A program made the translations under genes and the position numbers. From NCBI GenBank assembly GCA_039000515.1, contig JBCFYV010000100.1:29190421-29254420 (forward strand): DNA of 64,000 nucleotides. Reading direction: 5' to 3'. Origin of the DNA: Timema cristinae (lineage: Eukaryota; Arthropoda; Insecta; Phasmatodea; Timematidae). Below the pieces are notes generated by a model. It saw only the letters and a list, made by a program, of their open reading frames with translations. It had not been told where the DNA came from and did not search any database. Positions 12,166 through 48,139 of the stretch are shown piece after piece (the first letter of the stretch is position 1; each line of letters begins with the position of its first letter).

Positions 12166-12566
12166 AGGGTATGTAACTCATAATTATGTGACCACCTCCA
12201 CTCTCCATACCTTCATTCCTTTTTGGACCAAATATCTTTGTAATCACCTTGTTTCTGAACACACTAATTTTTTTTTCGTCATAAGATATTTCTGGTACAC
12301 ATGGGTGGCATAGATCATTTTTGCAGTCACATCCTGTGATGCTGTGTCACTGCTAAAAAGAAGTTCACACGAACAACCTGCGTCCTGTGACACTTAGTTG
12401 ATGCCACATCATTGAACCTGGCGCAGTGGAGACTACCCACTTGCATCTATTTTGGACTATAGGCCACTCCCAATTGGTTTGAAGTCATGGCTGTGATAAA
12501 TACACTCCGGGAGTGGAAAAAGGAATTGTATATTTTCTTATTTTTGAACTTCTAAATAAAATTATA

Positions 12567-12765
12567 TTATTATTATTATTATTAGCACCGCGTCTTACTA
12601 CCCGTTCGGGTTATACGCACTTACGCTAATGTGTAATGGTAGGGTGATTGTGGATGAAATGGAGGACCTACAGTTTAACGTGGAATCCGAACCACGGTGG
12701 AGGCCTGGCATTCCCCACATTCACAAGATGTCTTGTCAGAGGTGAAGGAGGGGTTTGGTATTCCA
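12567..12765 (-). mobile_element. SINE family A, 5'-truncated
   Basis: Begins (on +) with a TTA-repeat tail, then gcaccgcgtcttactaccc and ttcgggttatacgcactt, and ends near gaaggaggggtttggtattcc. It matches the body of 37544-37822 nearly base for base but lacks the tRNA-like head. Confidence 0.78.
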
Positions 12766-13104
12766 AAAAAAAAATGAAAGTATTGGGTGCGTCCCTCATT
12801 AATGAAAATTTCTGTATCGCTCTATGTCTTCACAAATACTGACATACTGACAGGACACTGAGCATTAAGGTCACCTCTGCGTTCCAGGTGAACTCCTTCA
12901 TTCAAATCAATGTAATGCTAGGATGCAGTTTCAACTTGGCTTCACAGGACACAACTTGAAAAATTAGGCATGTCACCGGTGTTCACCGGGCCTGAAAGAC
13001 TATATCAACTTAAGAATTAAAACAGTAGATTATACCTTTTATATTTACCATGTTTTCTAAGATTCATATTTATATTTGGGATTTGGATGAAAATGAATAT
13101 TACT

Positions 13105-13400
13105 GTATTATTATTTATTGGTAGTATTTAACGCACACTTTATGGCCGGCCTAATTACATCAGCATGATAATTTCTATAAGCCAGAGTAGAAGAGCTTAT
13201 GAATGTTGCTGAAAAAGGTAATTTCACATACCCTCCAGGGTTCTTTTACATGCCACAATCAACGTGGGACCAATGGCTTTACTTCCTCTTCAAGGGAAAT
13301 TGTGCTATAGATTGTTATTGCTCAAGAAAAATCTGTCGACTCCTACTGGGTATGAACTCATGAACATTGAGTCCTGAGGAGATTACAGAGGTCGACTTCA
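13105..13400 (-). mobile_element. SINE family C copy
   Basis: Shares ordered blocks with 24179-24482 and, in the opposite orientation, 29825-30045: ttta--gcacactttatg, agtagaag-gc, aaggtattttcacat, ttacatgcc, gctttactt-ctc, gaagttgtgcta, and a head with a degenerate B-box (tgggtatgaactcatgaac). A tRNA-derived SINE is likely; the head in this copy is poorly preserved. Confidence 0.55.
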
Positions 13401-14045
13401 GTTAAGTGATAAATAAATAATTAATGGTTGGGGGTTTCGTTTAAGTTTGTATGAAAACAATGTCATCTATTTCACCAATGAGCAGTATAGAGCTCTAAAA
13501 TAACTTAGGTTCACATTGTTTAATTCAAGTCTTTTAATTTTCAATTTTGCAATTTTTTTTCAAGATCTTGAGGATTCAAAGGTTCCTTCTCTAAATTTTA
13601 TGGTACAAACAAATATCTTAAAATGGCTTTTTTAAGTGATACTTATGTAAGAATGCCACTAGTGTGAGTGAATCCTTAGTAGTGTATTAGTGTAGTCCCA
13701 AGCACACTCTCAATGTCCACCTTCTAGCCTATGATGATGCAAAAAAACCAATGCCACTAAGTGTCTACTCACACTTAGCGTCCACTTAGTGGCTTTCTTG
13801 TATACAACCCTTAGTAATTTTTTTAGCACATCTTAGTACCCATTCGAATATTGCTTCTCTTGTAACATACGGTAATATCACACCCTGATTGAAAATCATA
13901 AATCTAATTGATGTGTCCAAAGAAATTGAGAAAAACAAAAATTAGGTTAGCTATAAAAGATAGTTACTGTAAGAAAGAATGAATGATTGTGTATGGTGGA
14001 TGACATTAAATATTATTAAAAAGTTTAATATATGACATGAACGGT

Positions 14046-14051
14046 TTTATT
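14046..14051 (-). terminator. Candidate polyadenylation signal for the ClC-7 gene
   Basis: First canonical AATAAA on the minus strand after the ClC-7 stop codon, about 635 bases downstream. Variant signals nearer the stop cannot be excluded. Confidence 0.3.
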
Positions 14052-14685
14052 TAATGACAGTCATTAAAATATATTTATCATAAAAACTAAATAATATTTT
14101 TTTTCTTCATTTATGAAAACCATGGGTAAATTATTATATCACAGACAAAAATGCTAGTCCTTTTTTTTTACATTATTATAGATCCCTTTTACTAATATTT
14201 GTTTTGGATGAAAACTTTTATCAAGAGGCTCATAGTTAATTAGGTAGGTAATTTAAAAATTATGTACTAAACTGATTAAATAAATTGGTAAATTGTCTAA
14301 AGCTAAATAACAATTGGTAACAATAAACTAACTTATACTATTTCATAAATAATTATGCAAAAATAATATGTAAACACAATAAACATTACTACATAGCAAG
14401 GGCATGGAAAGCTAATTTTTCTAGGGAGGCCGTTTTATAGCTAATGGTATAGTAAATTCTCAAAGTTTTTTTTACATATATGTGGATTCCCCTATGGGAG
14501 GGGCATCAAATTTCGAGACGGGGGTGGGGGAGTTCTGGACAACACCCCTCCTTACCCCGGCCTTTCTTTGCTCTTGCTATGCAGCTCAAAAGGGGCAAAT
14601 TACTTAAATAAGATATAAAAAATATAATTGATGCACAAAATACTTTTAAGAAAATTATTTGGTCTCCTAGTGCTGATGACTTAGG

Positions 14686-38935
<24,250 letters not shown>

Positions 38936-39520
38936 ATTCAACGCTCGTGTTAGTTAATTAAGTAGTACGTGATATAGTATATTAGAAACATCTATAAAAC
39001 AATCTATTGGCCTACGATATTGTATATTAAAAACATCTATAAAACGATCCATAGGCCTACAGAAAGTTTGAATGTCTTTATTTTAACATGCCTCGGCACT
39101 ATTAACCTTGAGATTTAACTTTAAACGTATCTGCTTTCAAACCAAATGATAAATTGAAGATGAAATTGTATTAGGCCAATTTTAGAAACATACTAAAAAA
39201 CAAATTGTTACAGAACCAAACAATTATAAAAGAGTAATGAAAATAACTATTTATTTAATAAAAAAAATTAAGCATAACTTTGACAGAAAAAACAAAAATA
39301 AATGTTGCCAACAGTTTATTTGCTAAATTAAAATACAGAAAAAGCATGTCGTCCCAGTGAGGTCTATCTATATATACTAATGAAGAAACATTTAGAACGA
39401 AAGGGGGTGGGGGATTCAAGCCAAATCCATAATTTATTTAACAAAATAAATAAGGCTTTATTTATTCAAATAATATCAAAATTAAAGCACAAGTAAAAAT
39501 TAGAGGGCTCTTTTTTTTTT
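38936..39520. promoter_or_regulatory. Sequence just 5' of the ClC-7 start codon
   Basis: The start codon (38935-38933) is preceded by in-frame TAA and by ttaattaactaacacgag on the coding strand, which could be a branch point and weak splice acceptor for an upstream non-coding exon. A 35-bp direct duplication (acatctataaaac and neighbours) occurs at about 38985-39060. No TATA box or initiator can be assigned. Confidence 0.3.
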
Positions 39521-39770
39521 AACATTAAAAGCATTTCAGATAGCTTATAGAGGTGTTTAATATTTATAATTTTTCCTAGCTCTCGGCAATTAGAGTGTTT
39601 TGTCACCATAAAAAGCACTTGAGATAGCTTCTAGAGGTGTTTAGTATTTAGAATTTTCCCAGCTCTTGGCCGTTAGGGTGTTATGTTACCATAAAAAGCA
39701 CTTCATATAACTACTAGAGGTGTTTGATATTTAGAATGTTTTTCTATCCTCCGGAAATTAGGGGATGTAC
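39521..39770. repeat. Tandem repeat, three 83-bp units
   Basis: Units start at 39521, 39604 and 39687, each with cataaaaagcactt-a-ata, tagaggtgttt--tattta-aat and a tt-gggtgtt-t end. Copies differ at several positions, so the array is old. It lies 0.6 kb upstream of the ClC-7 start codon. Confidence 0.8.
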
Positions 39771-40409
39771 CTATCCCTACCCACCACACCCGCTGAAATT
39801 ATTGGCTAACTACGGCCTTGAAAATGAGATGTCCAAATCGATATCAAAACAATAAGAAAGATATAACATTGGGCAATTTTCTTGATAGGAATGTGATGAA
39901 GACAAAAAAAACCAGTGGGTTCAAACGAGCCGCTGTAAAAATATAGTAAATCTATCCAGGGACGTCCCACCGTGTTGGGAGGAGGCTAAAAGCTTGTAAG
40001 CTGGGAATTTTGTGAGATTTGAGATCTGGAGCTAAGAAATTCTAAACTTATTCTGTACTACACATTGAACTCTATAATATAACTGGATGGACAAACACAT
40101 ACACATTGCCAAGGACAAAAGTGTGACGTTCAAGTTTATTATCTGCCACACTGTAGGGGAACATATTTTACAGTTTATTTCAATGTTCTTATGTGAAAAC
40201 ATGTCTCTGATGAATAAAAGTGTTATTGTTTGAAAATAGTGAAGTATTATACACACATTTCTTGAAGAAACATTTGCATTAAAGGATATAAAATTCAGAT
40301 TTACAGGTAATACTCTATAAATACGAATAAAATCTTTAACATATTTGAATATGTAGTTATCATCAATGCTGTTTACAGTCTGCCAAGACTACACTTATAT
40401 TTAAAGTTG

Positions 40410-40745
40410 GTTATTAGCTTGTATATTGGTTTCATAAACCATATTATATTGAAAGTTTGATAAATATAATGAATAAGGTATCTTAAAACTTGGATACAAT
40501 TGTTTGAATGATAAACTTTGTGTAGTTGCTATACATTCAAACTATCACTTGATTATAGTATTATTATTATTATATTACCTTTTTTTTAAAAAAAAAAAGT
40601 AGGCTTGTATCTTGTACATTGCTTTCAGAAACCATATTTTGTTGAAAGTTTGATAACTATAATGATTGAAACAAGCTAGCTTAAAACTGTATTACATTTG
40701 TTTGATTGACATACTTTGTGTAGGAATCTTACGTTCAAATGATAA
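40410..40745. repeat. Tandem duplication, period about 190 bp
   Basis: 40415-40550 and 40603-40745 align in order: gcttgtat-ttg, aaaccatatt-t-ttgaaagtttgata, tataatga, cttaaaact, tttg--tga, actttgtgtag and ttcaaa. Divergence is substantial. Confidence 0.6.
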
Positions 40746-42174
40746 TTTAGGTTATAGGCTTGTAGGAAGTATGATGTCTATTAAACCCTGTTTTTGGTAA
40801 TAATCCCAATCTGTAAGGCTTTATTTCGTACCAGAATTTTATCATATATATAATATTTGTGTAGGATAAACGGCCATTTAGAACGGAAGTAGAAATTTCT
40901 TTCTAGAAAGTATTTTATCCTAGCTAAACCCAACTATAGGATATGATTCTGGTAAGAGATACAGCCTTATAAATGAGCTTTCATCAAAAATCATCGTGTA
41001 TATTAAGCTACATCAACTTATTTAAAGAAAAAACTAATCAGTTTCGTGCATTGTTATGTTCTTCAAAGCTTTTTTTAACATATTATTTCATTTAACTAAC
41101 CACACATATATCTCATATAGTTAATAAAATTAATGAACGATGTCAAAATGCCACTTTGCCTTGTATGGGTGTAGGAAAGAAAAAGATAACAGGAAGTTTC
41201 CTTCTCTCTTAGACAATGGTTTGCAGACGACAGCTCGAAAATTTCAACCACAAATGTCCATCCAGTTATATTATAGAGATCAATGGTACCACATTACTTT
41301 CTATTATGAAAGTCCTTAATTGTACAAATAAATTTAAAATTTCCCAAGTGTTGATCCCTACTCTACATAAAATCCCAATTTTAAAAACCATCAACCATTG
41401 AAAGGAGATTCCCTCCGTAGTAATTTGTAGAAAGTTTAGTTAATCAAGTAGTCTAGTCATAGATAAGGGACATCATTCACACTAAATTTGTGGCTAAACG
41501 AAAACATTTACCTGTTAACCTACACAATGATCAGTTAATATAGGCCTTCAGATAATGGAAGCTTCACCATAGTTTTAGTCAAAAGTAAAAGAGCCTGGAG
41601 CTCTTAAGATCAACTAGGATTTTGGAAATTAACAGATTAGTTTTTAAGTAACTCTAAACTTACCATGAAGATTTATAGATGGTAGGGAGTATATTTTAAG
41701 GCGCTTTGAGCTGAGGCTTTTGCACTCATCAATAAAATGTTTATCACAAATCACGTAATTCCGGTATACTATTTCTTATGACAGTTTAAAGAGATTAGAA
41801 TTTGAGACTCTTTTCAACCATATATCATATATGTCATTGCATGATATAGGGGTTCTGTGACTAATTTATTCTGTCTTCACAACCCGGAACACAACATATT
41901 TTTTTCTCCACCACGATTATAAATAAATTACACTTGAGCTTAAGAAATTATATACTTAATCTTATAGGGTCTAAATGCGAACAAAAAATGTTTTTATCAA
42001 ATAAAGCATGTTTATAAATCAATTCCTATATTATGTAACTATGAATGTGAAATCATTACGTAAATAAACCTATTGTTTAATAAATAAAACACACTTTTTA
42101 AAAGGAACCATTTAGAAAATGTAGCTCAATCCAAAATTAACTACATTTTCGTTTATCATGTCATAAACATTAGA
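40746..42174. other. Intergenic DNA 5' of ClC-7, nothing recognised
   Basis: No coding exon, RNA gene or named repeat is recognisable. Confidence 0.4.
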
Positions 42175-42240
42175 GTTTACGCATGCGCATAAATAGGTGA
42201 CGTCATTGCTGCAACCACTAATGCTATCTATCGGTTGCGC
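42175..42240. promoter_or_regulatory. Promoter-like block: NRF-1-type palindrome and CRE
   Basis: A GC-richer island in AT-rich DNA with tacgcatgcgcat (NRF-1-like core gcatgcgc) at about 42179-42191 and gtgacgtcat (cAMP-response-element type) at about 42198-42207. Such pairs mark many animal promoters. It could serve ClC-7, 3.2 kb downstream on the minus strand, through an unseen 5' exon, or an unseen gene. The P-like transposon inserted about 90 bases away. Confidence 0.4.
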
Positions 42241-42293
42241 TTTAACTAAGATACATAGAATCAGCAAGTCCTACAAAAGTGCACACCCCATGA

Positions 42294-42300
42294 GTCTAGC
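42294..42300. repeat. Left target-site duplication of the P-like element
   Basis: gtctagc, identical to 48133-48139 on the other side of the element. Confidence 0.8.
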
Positions 42301-42334
42301 CAACACCACCTAGACTACACAAGGCCTCGGCGCT
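42301..42334 (+). repeat. Left terminal inverted repeat
   Basis: 34 bp starting caacaccacctagactacac; pairs with 48099-48132 with one mismatch (position 8, A against C). Confidence 0.88.
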
Positions 42335-42338
42335 GAGC

Positions 42339-42360
42339 TGTGACGTCACTCCAAGCCGGC
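42339..42360 (+). promoter_or_regulatory. Left subterminal repeat with tgacgtca palindrome
   Basis: tgtgacgtcactccaagccg and the next two bases match the inverted right copy (48062-48083) at 19 of 22 positions. P-type transposases bind subterminal sites inside the TIR, so this may be a transposase site; the core is also a perfect CRE for bZIP factors. Confidence 0.6.
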
Positions 42361-43411
42361 AAGAGAGTTGAGCAGACATCAGTAGGCCCTACACGCTAGA
42401 AGGGGGAACTTGGAGCATATTTATAGGATAGCATTAGGTATTTTCAATCATTTTAATATTTATTTCATCACCTATATATTTACATGGAACTAGGTTATAT
42501 TACACATGTTCCATATAAAAATTACATTTTCTCTGTGCGCTTAATAAATTAAATATGTCGTTAAACTAGAAACATATTTGAATGATTATCAATCTAGAGT
42601 AAAAACTGTATCTATAATCATCTTAAATAAAACATCAACTCTATAAGAATAATACAGCTGTTTCTATTGTCAATCTGCCACAATTTAATTCAAAATACAT
42701 CAAATTAACACAGTTTAAATTTTCATAAAACCTTTCATGTGCTATAAAGGGCGTTTTAAAGTTACATTTATGTACTTTTTATTTAAAATACCGCATTTAC
42801 AGGAAACACAGAAAATACAGTAATAATACTACAGTACTATTATTTCTAAAAGTAAAACATTTTTAATTGGAGCCAAAATACCTGTCAAATTCAAACACAT
42901 TTTAATGTTTCCTCAATGTAGATGTCAATAATGTCAACAATAACCAAAATAATGTGTTATAAAAATGCATGTGTTAAAAAAATATTTTAGTGGTGCTACA
43001 TTAGGTTGGTTCAGGTTATTACAAATTATCAGAAATGTGCGTTTAGAACAATTATTACTATCATAAGGCAAAAGAAAAATTACATACTAATTCGAAACCC
43101 TCTAACTTGTTAAAGGGCACATGGGTGAAAATATTAATATTAATAATATATACATGCAATTTAATTCCATTCAGATTTAAAAAAAAAAGTCTAGAGATAA
43201 AAGTGCAACTTTTTTTTAACAATTTTTCTGAGAGATTTAACCACTTAAAATATTTACATATTGCAATAGTTGGTTGTTTATATGTCTTCATCACTAAACA
43301 ATTTTCATTAACACATCTCATAGATTAAATAAAAGGTAATTAAAATAATATGTCAGTCAAGCACTATTAAATACGTATAGTTTTGACTCCTATAGCCTTA
43401 CTTTTTAATAT

Positions 43412-46400
43412 CTATGAAGCACTCGACATGCCAGAACTATTTAAAATATCTTTTTTAACAGTTTGTAATTTTCTTTTTTTTGGTACATGTCGTACACAAT
43501 CATTCTTTTGATTGCAGTAATTGTTTAAAAGGGCATTAGTTGATGCCCTTATAAGGTGTTGTAGTACATCATCGGGTGAATGTCCTTGATCACAATATCC
43601 ATCGGTTAGAAAGAATTCATGGTTATTAATTAGATTGATGGTTAGATTTAAGACAAGCTTACGTTGGTTATTACTCCTCAAAAACAAGTTTTCGTATTTC
43701 TCCGAAAGTAGCTTTTGGACAGTAATATAATTATACACAACCGCATTAACAATATCAGAGTTCGGGCACAATAAACCACCTCTGTCCATGTTGCGAATTA
43801 GTTTATAGCTTGAATCAAGATTTAAGGTTTTATCTAAAACGATAGATTTTGAACATGAGTCACATTTAAGTTTTTTTAGAGCTGCCCGAGCACAATAACC
43901 TGATAAATAAGTTAACACAGGAATCAGTGGTTCAATATTTTCAAAATCCTTTTCTGAAATAGTAATATCGAAATCTGATTTAACTTCACAGTCTTCCACT
44001 TTATCGTCATTAGAATCACAATCAATATTTTCAACTTCTAGGTTTCCATAAGTACTCGAAGACAATGTTAAAGGAAGAAAATTTTGCATCCTTAATTTAG
44101 ACTCAGATTCAAAAATTTGACGGATTGATATCAAGTACTGTGAACCTGCTAATGTCCTATACTTTCCAAAGCGATCTTCCAAGGTGTCTGTTTGGATTTT
44201 TCCTGGAAGAAAATACCTAAAATTTAGTTCTTCAATACAGTATTTAGCCATTTCAATTAGGCCATGAGTTGTGTGTGTAATTGCTAAATGAGTTTCTTTT
44301 GTTAGAGTGCCTGTAGTGCACTTTCTTTCCTTCCAATTATCTAGCCAAGATATAAATTTGTACAAATATGCTAAATTTTGATCAGTTTCAGACATAAATA
44401 GAGGTTGTTGAAATGGATCATTGAATCGTTCCCCCTTTCGAGGTGTTTTCACATTCACAATACTCCACCAATTGCAAATCAAACCAATAAAATCTGCCGT
44501 TGTTTTGTAATTCAAAAGAGCATGCTTCTCACCGACATTTAATAGGCCCTCAATCACAAATCTATTAAAAATGCTCAGTACAAGCTTTACATTTTGTTTT
44601 TCCAAATTAGATGGGCATAGTGCTTTCAAAGTCAACCCATATGCGTACTTGACGTAGTTTCCTTTTTCAACTTCATGCAGACGTTTGAGTGTAGTGAAGG
44701 ATGCTGATGACAGGGATGTATTGTCAATATTTTCAAAGTTTGGGTAATACAAGCATTGATGGGCATTTTTTTGGTTAATCCAGTTGTTACGTAAACACCT
44801 TCAATATATGTACTGAGTCTAAAATAAAAAACAAGGGTTTTTTGGGGTCAGATGGATGTGGATACACAATACTCAATTGAGGCGGTGAAGCAAAAAAGGA
44901 CATTGCTTTTCTATTAATAGAATTGTTATCACTAACAACACATATAATATTAAATCCAATATGCTGGAGACCGATGACTGCTTTCTTTACTATTGAATGT
45001 AAGTGTTCCGCTGCCATTGTTTTAACAGGGATTATATGAATAACTTCCTTGTAAGCAGAAAGTAGACTTTGTATCATTAGAACATAAGCGGTAGTCGCAG
45101 CGTGTTCACTATTATAGGCCATCCCTAGAATATTACCACCTTTATAGTCTAAGTATGGTTTGATGTGAATTTCGTCTATCATCATTACGACAGTTCGGTC
45201 TACAGGTTTTAACACATTGAATTTTTGCTTAATAAACTTAAGAAAGTTTTTATCTGACTGTTCACTTTGTGGATTAGTGTTAAAGGATGCACACATATTC
45301 TGTATTGTCCTAGGATGAGGAGCGATAATATTGCCTGAACTTCTCAAAAACTTGTAAGCATGGGGTGATATAGAATATAATATACTAAAAAACACTGACG
45401 CATGGGGTGAATATCTTATGCATTCTTTTTTGCAATTAATTAATAATAGCTGTTCAGACAAAAAATCTACCCTCTTTTTTTCATCGTCATCAAGATACTT
45501 ATTTAAATTTAATAACAAGCCATGGGCAGATTCAACAATATCAGATGCAGATTCTGCAGTAACGGGCCTAATGTGCAGTAATAAAATCTCTAAAATGTTA
45601 ACTAGATCATTAATATTATTGACCAGTTTAGGAAATATGTGTTTCCCTAGTTTTTTAAATTCAACTTTACCAATAAATATAGACATTTCCAATTTTTCAT
45701 TAATAACAGCTGATACTTGAATCACAGGTGTAGGTGTCATATCAATTACCACAAATATAACTTGATCATTTTTATGTTTAACTGTCCATACGTCAGAAAA
45801 CTTTTCCCTTTCCAAGCAATTTAAAAATTCCGAAAATGAAGAAAACCGTGTTTTACCATCATACGTTTCTTTGGATATAACACTTTGAGCTATGGCACGT
45901 CTTAAATTATCATTATCAATCCTCTCTCGGCGCTGATCAACATTTTCCCTTGTAGGCCGCGATGAAGATAAATATTCTGGACAGTTCGGTAGTTGAGATG
46001 GAATAGCACCAACCTGTAGCCTCGGACGTTTTAATGAAACTGTTATTTTCTTCCCCGTCTTCTCATCATAACATTCCGTTTCCCTCTGAATGTCATTATT
46101 TTGAAAGTGAAGCTCACACACCTACAATTAAAAATGTATATGTTGAATATGGGGTTTTATATTTGTGAAAAGGTTTTGGAACTTTAAAAAAAACTATCCT
46201 CCATTGCAGAGATCGAGGGTTGTAAATGTTATACTAACATTTCACTCGGATGCTGTTGATGTAGCGTTTGTGGTTCGAGCCCAGTCGAATGTATTTGAGG
46301 CAAATTTAACCTAAATTATCACATATCTTAACCGATCTCTTTGGAGAATTATTTTACTACCTTTGTTTTAAATTAAACCTGAATAAAAAAGTTAGGTGGC

Positions 46401-47884
46401 TTTTTAACAATATATTCCCCTTTATGCTTTGGTAAATTATTAAGTGTCAGTGAAAGAGGAAATTAGAAAAGCGTAAAATAATCTAGCTCCACCTAGCTTT
46501 CAAACAATTACAGTACATTCTTTGATTGCGAAATATGAATTGATATATTTGTGAGGTTTTTAAGTGTGGAAGCAATTTGTTTGACATTATTAAATTAGTT
46601 CAAAAGTTTAAAGGGCACAAGCAGGCTAATAAATTGAATAAAGGAAAAAAGTTTTGATGTATTGAATGGTTATTATAATTTTTAAAATCATGCTATTGTC
46701 TGTGTTAGATTTAACTATTACGTTGATACAGGAGCTAAAAGTGCTGATTCAACAGTAAAACTATTAACGGAATAATATAACCAGATAGGGATGATAAAGC
46801 TATGTTTTGAGGAAATGCATCACCACTTGTATGTGGATAAGTTTGGGCCTAGAAAATAATTTAGAATAAAATCATAGCGACACTCTCAGATGAGATTTGA
46901 ACCCTGACCTCCCCGTCCACATCATGTGGGCGCAATGCGAGTGTTTTAATTATATCCCTTGGCCACAGCTACGTTAATCTACCACCTAATTATGCTGTAT
47001 ATGATTGGAAGGGAAGATCTATGGCAATTTTATTTTATAAAGTGCTGCATGTTTGGTTTTATGGTTTCGTTGAATCTTGGCCTAATTAACAAATCCAAGC
47101 ATAAATAATGTAAAGGAAGAGATTTAAGGAAATGCACCGGCGTTTTATTGAATGGAGAATGGTAATTCATTAATCAATTAATCCATCTCCAATCCATTCC
47201 TCTGGTATCGAACCCTGACCTCCCCATCAGAAGCAAGCTAATGCACTACTAAACCGGGTCATTATATTGAGTAGATACAACTTGTTTAAACTTAATTTTA
47301 TATTTGTGTATAAATAAGTACCCAACAATCATAACAATGTGTTTGAGAATGTATTGATCTAGTTGTTTAGTACTAAGAGGGCACCTTAATTTTTATTCAA
47401 GTTAATTACAATGAATATATTAAAATTGCACTTTATAAACACAAAAAATTAATCAGAAGAAAAATCATCAATTAGAATAACACACCTTCCTAATAATAGC
47501 CAACACACCTAGTTCTAGATCTATTTCCTGAGAATAAGTCAGAAAAAGACAATCTACATAAATTAAATGTGTTTGCCAACACAATCAAGATCATAACTGA
47601 AATTCTCTAACCACATATAGTAACTCTAATCGATCAACCAACATTTTGGGATAAAACATGAGTAACGCAAAATATTAATTTTATGATAGTTTACTAACGT
47701 CAGTAACAATGAAGTCTTGATATATTCATACCTTGGTATATTCTGTTGGAGTGAAATCTTTTCTTCTGATAGCATGAACCCACTTTTCACGAAGATCAAC
47801 ATTTTTAGGAAATGAAAATAGCTGTACTTTAGGTGTGTTTGGATAATTTCCCCTACAGTTGGGGACACAGCATTTAAACACCAT
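43412..47884 (-). CDS. THAP9-like P-element transposase, two exons, one frameshift
   Basis: Predicted cut-and-paste transposase of the surrounding element. Exon 1 (47732-47884) encodes residues 1-51 and starts MVFKCCVPNCRGNYPN; exon 2 begins at 46121 with VCELHF. Together they form a C2CH THAP zinc finger (Cys near 6 and 10, Trp 35, Cys 53, His 56) ending in an AIPSQLPN-like tail motif. Exon 2 then gives the RNase H-like catalytic core: VVMMIDEIHIKPYLDYKGG (first Asp), CVVSDNNSINRKA (second Asp), DSVHILK followed by RNNWINQK, an insertion domain, and LEDRFGKYRTLAGSQY near the expected third acidic residue. One extra base in the GG at 44798-44799 breaks exon 2 into two open stretches (46121-44787 and 44752-43412); the match resumes without loss. 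Stop TAG ends at 43412. About 950 residues in total, in the range of THAP9. Confidence 0.9.
46122..47731 (-). other. Intron of the P-like transposase gene with SINE fragments
   Basis: GT at 47731-47730 and AG at 46123-46122 on the minus strand. It contains tRNA-SINE-type traces: gatttgaaccctgacctccc at 46890-46910 and tatcgaaccctgacctcccc at 47207-47227. The second trace, with aggaaatgcaccggcgtttt at 47129-47148, resembles 53505-53650. Confidence 0.6.
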
Positions 47885-48061
47885 AATGATAGTTAAATAT
47901 GTAAGTATTTACACTGTATAAGACAAAGAGCATTGAACAACTATACTAAAACACTTAAATACACTTATATTCTAATATTTACGTTAATGTAACACTGTTC
48001 GCGACCATGCCTTTACTTGAACTAGCGGAAAAGCCGTTGGAACTTTGAGTTTGAGATAACG

Positions 48062-48083
48062 GCCGGCTATGAGTGACGTCACT
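48062..48083 (-). promoter_or_regulatory. Right subterminal repeat with tgacgtca palindrome
   Basis: Inverted partner of 42339-42360. Lying about 180-200 bases upstream of the transposase start codon, the CRE core could also drive its promoter. Confidence 0.6.
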
Positions 48084-48098
48084 GTAATCTTGGTCAGT

Positions 48099-48132
48099 AG
48101 CGCCGAGGCCTTGTGTAGTCTAGGGGGTGTTG
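48099..48132 (-). repeat. Right terminal inverted repeat
   Basis: Reverse complement starts caacaccccctagactacac; 33/34 match to 42301-42334. Confidence 0.88.
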
Positions 48133-48139
48133 GTCTAGC
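48133..48139. repeat. Right target-site duplication of the P-like element
   Basis: gtctagc, perfect match to 42294-42300. Confidence 0.8.

Larger units (their letters stand above)
42301..48132. mobile_element. P-superfamily DNA transposon, near complete (5832 bp)
   Basis: Delimited by 34-bp terminal inverted repeats (33/34 identical) that begin CA, as in Drosophila P, and by a perfect 7-bp target duplication; P elements usually make 8. Subterminal inverted repeats (19/22) contain a tgacgtca palindrome at both ends. Inside, on the minus strand, are a THAP-domain exon, an intron of about 1.6 kb holding SINE fragments, and a catalytic exon of about 2.7 kb. The coding part is intact except for one apparent extra base. 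Low TIR divergence and a perfect duplication suggest a young or recently active insertion, although the SINE pieces in the intron show that the lineage carries old passengers. Confidence 0.9.

Noticed and set aside
45418..45720. 100-codon open frame on the plus strand
   Set aside because: It lies antisense within the transposase catalytic exon and has no family motif; it is a shadow of the real minus-strand coding sequence.
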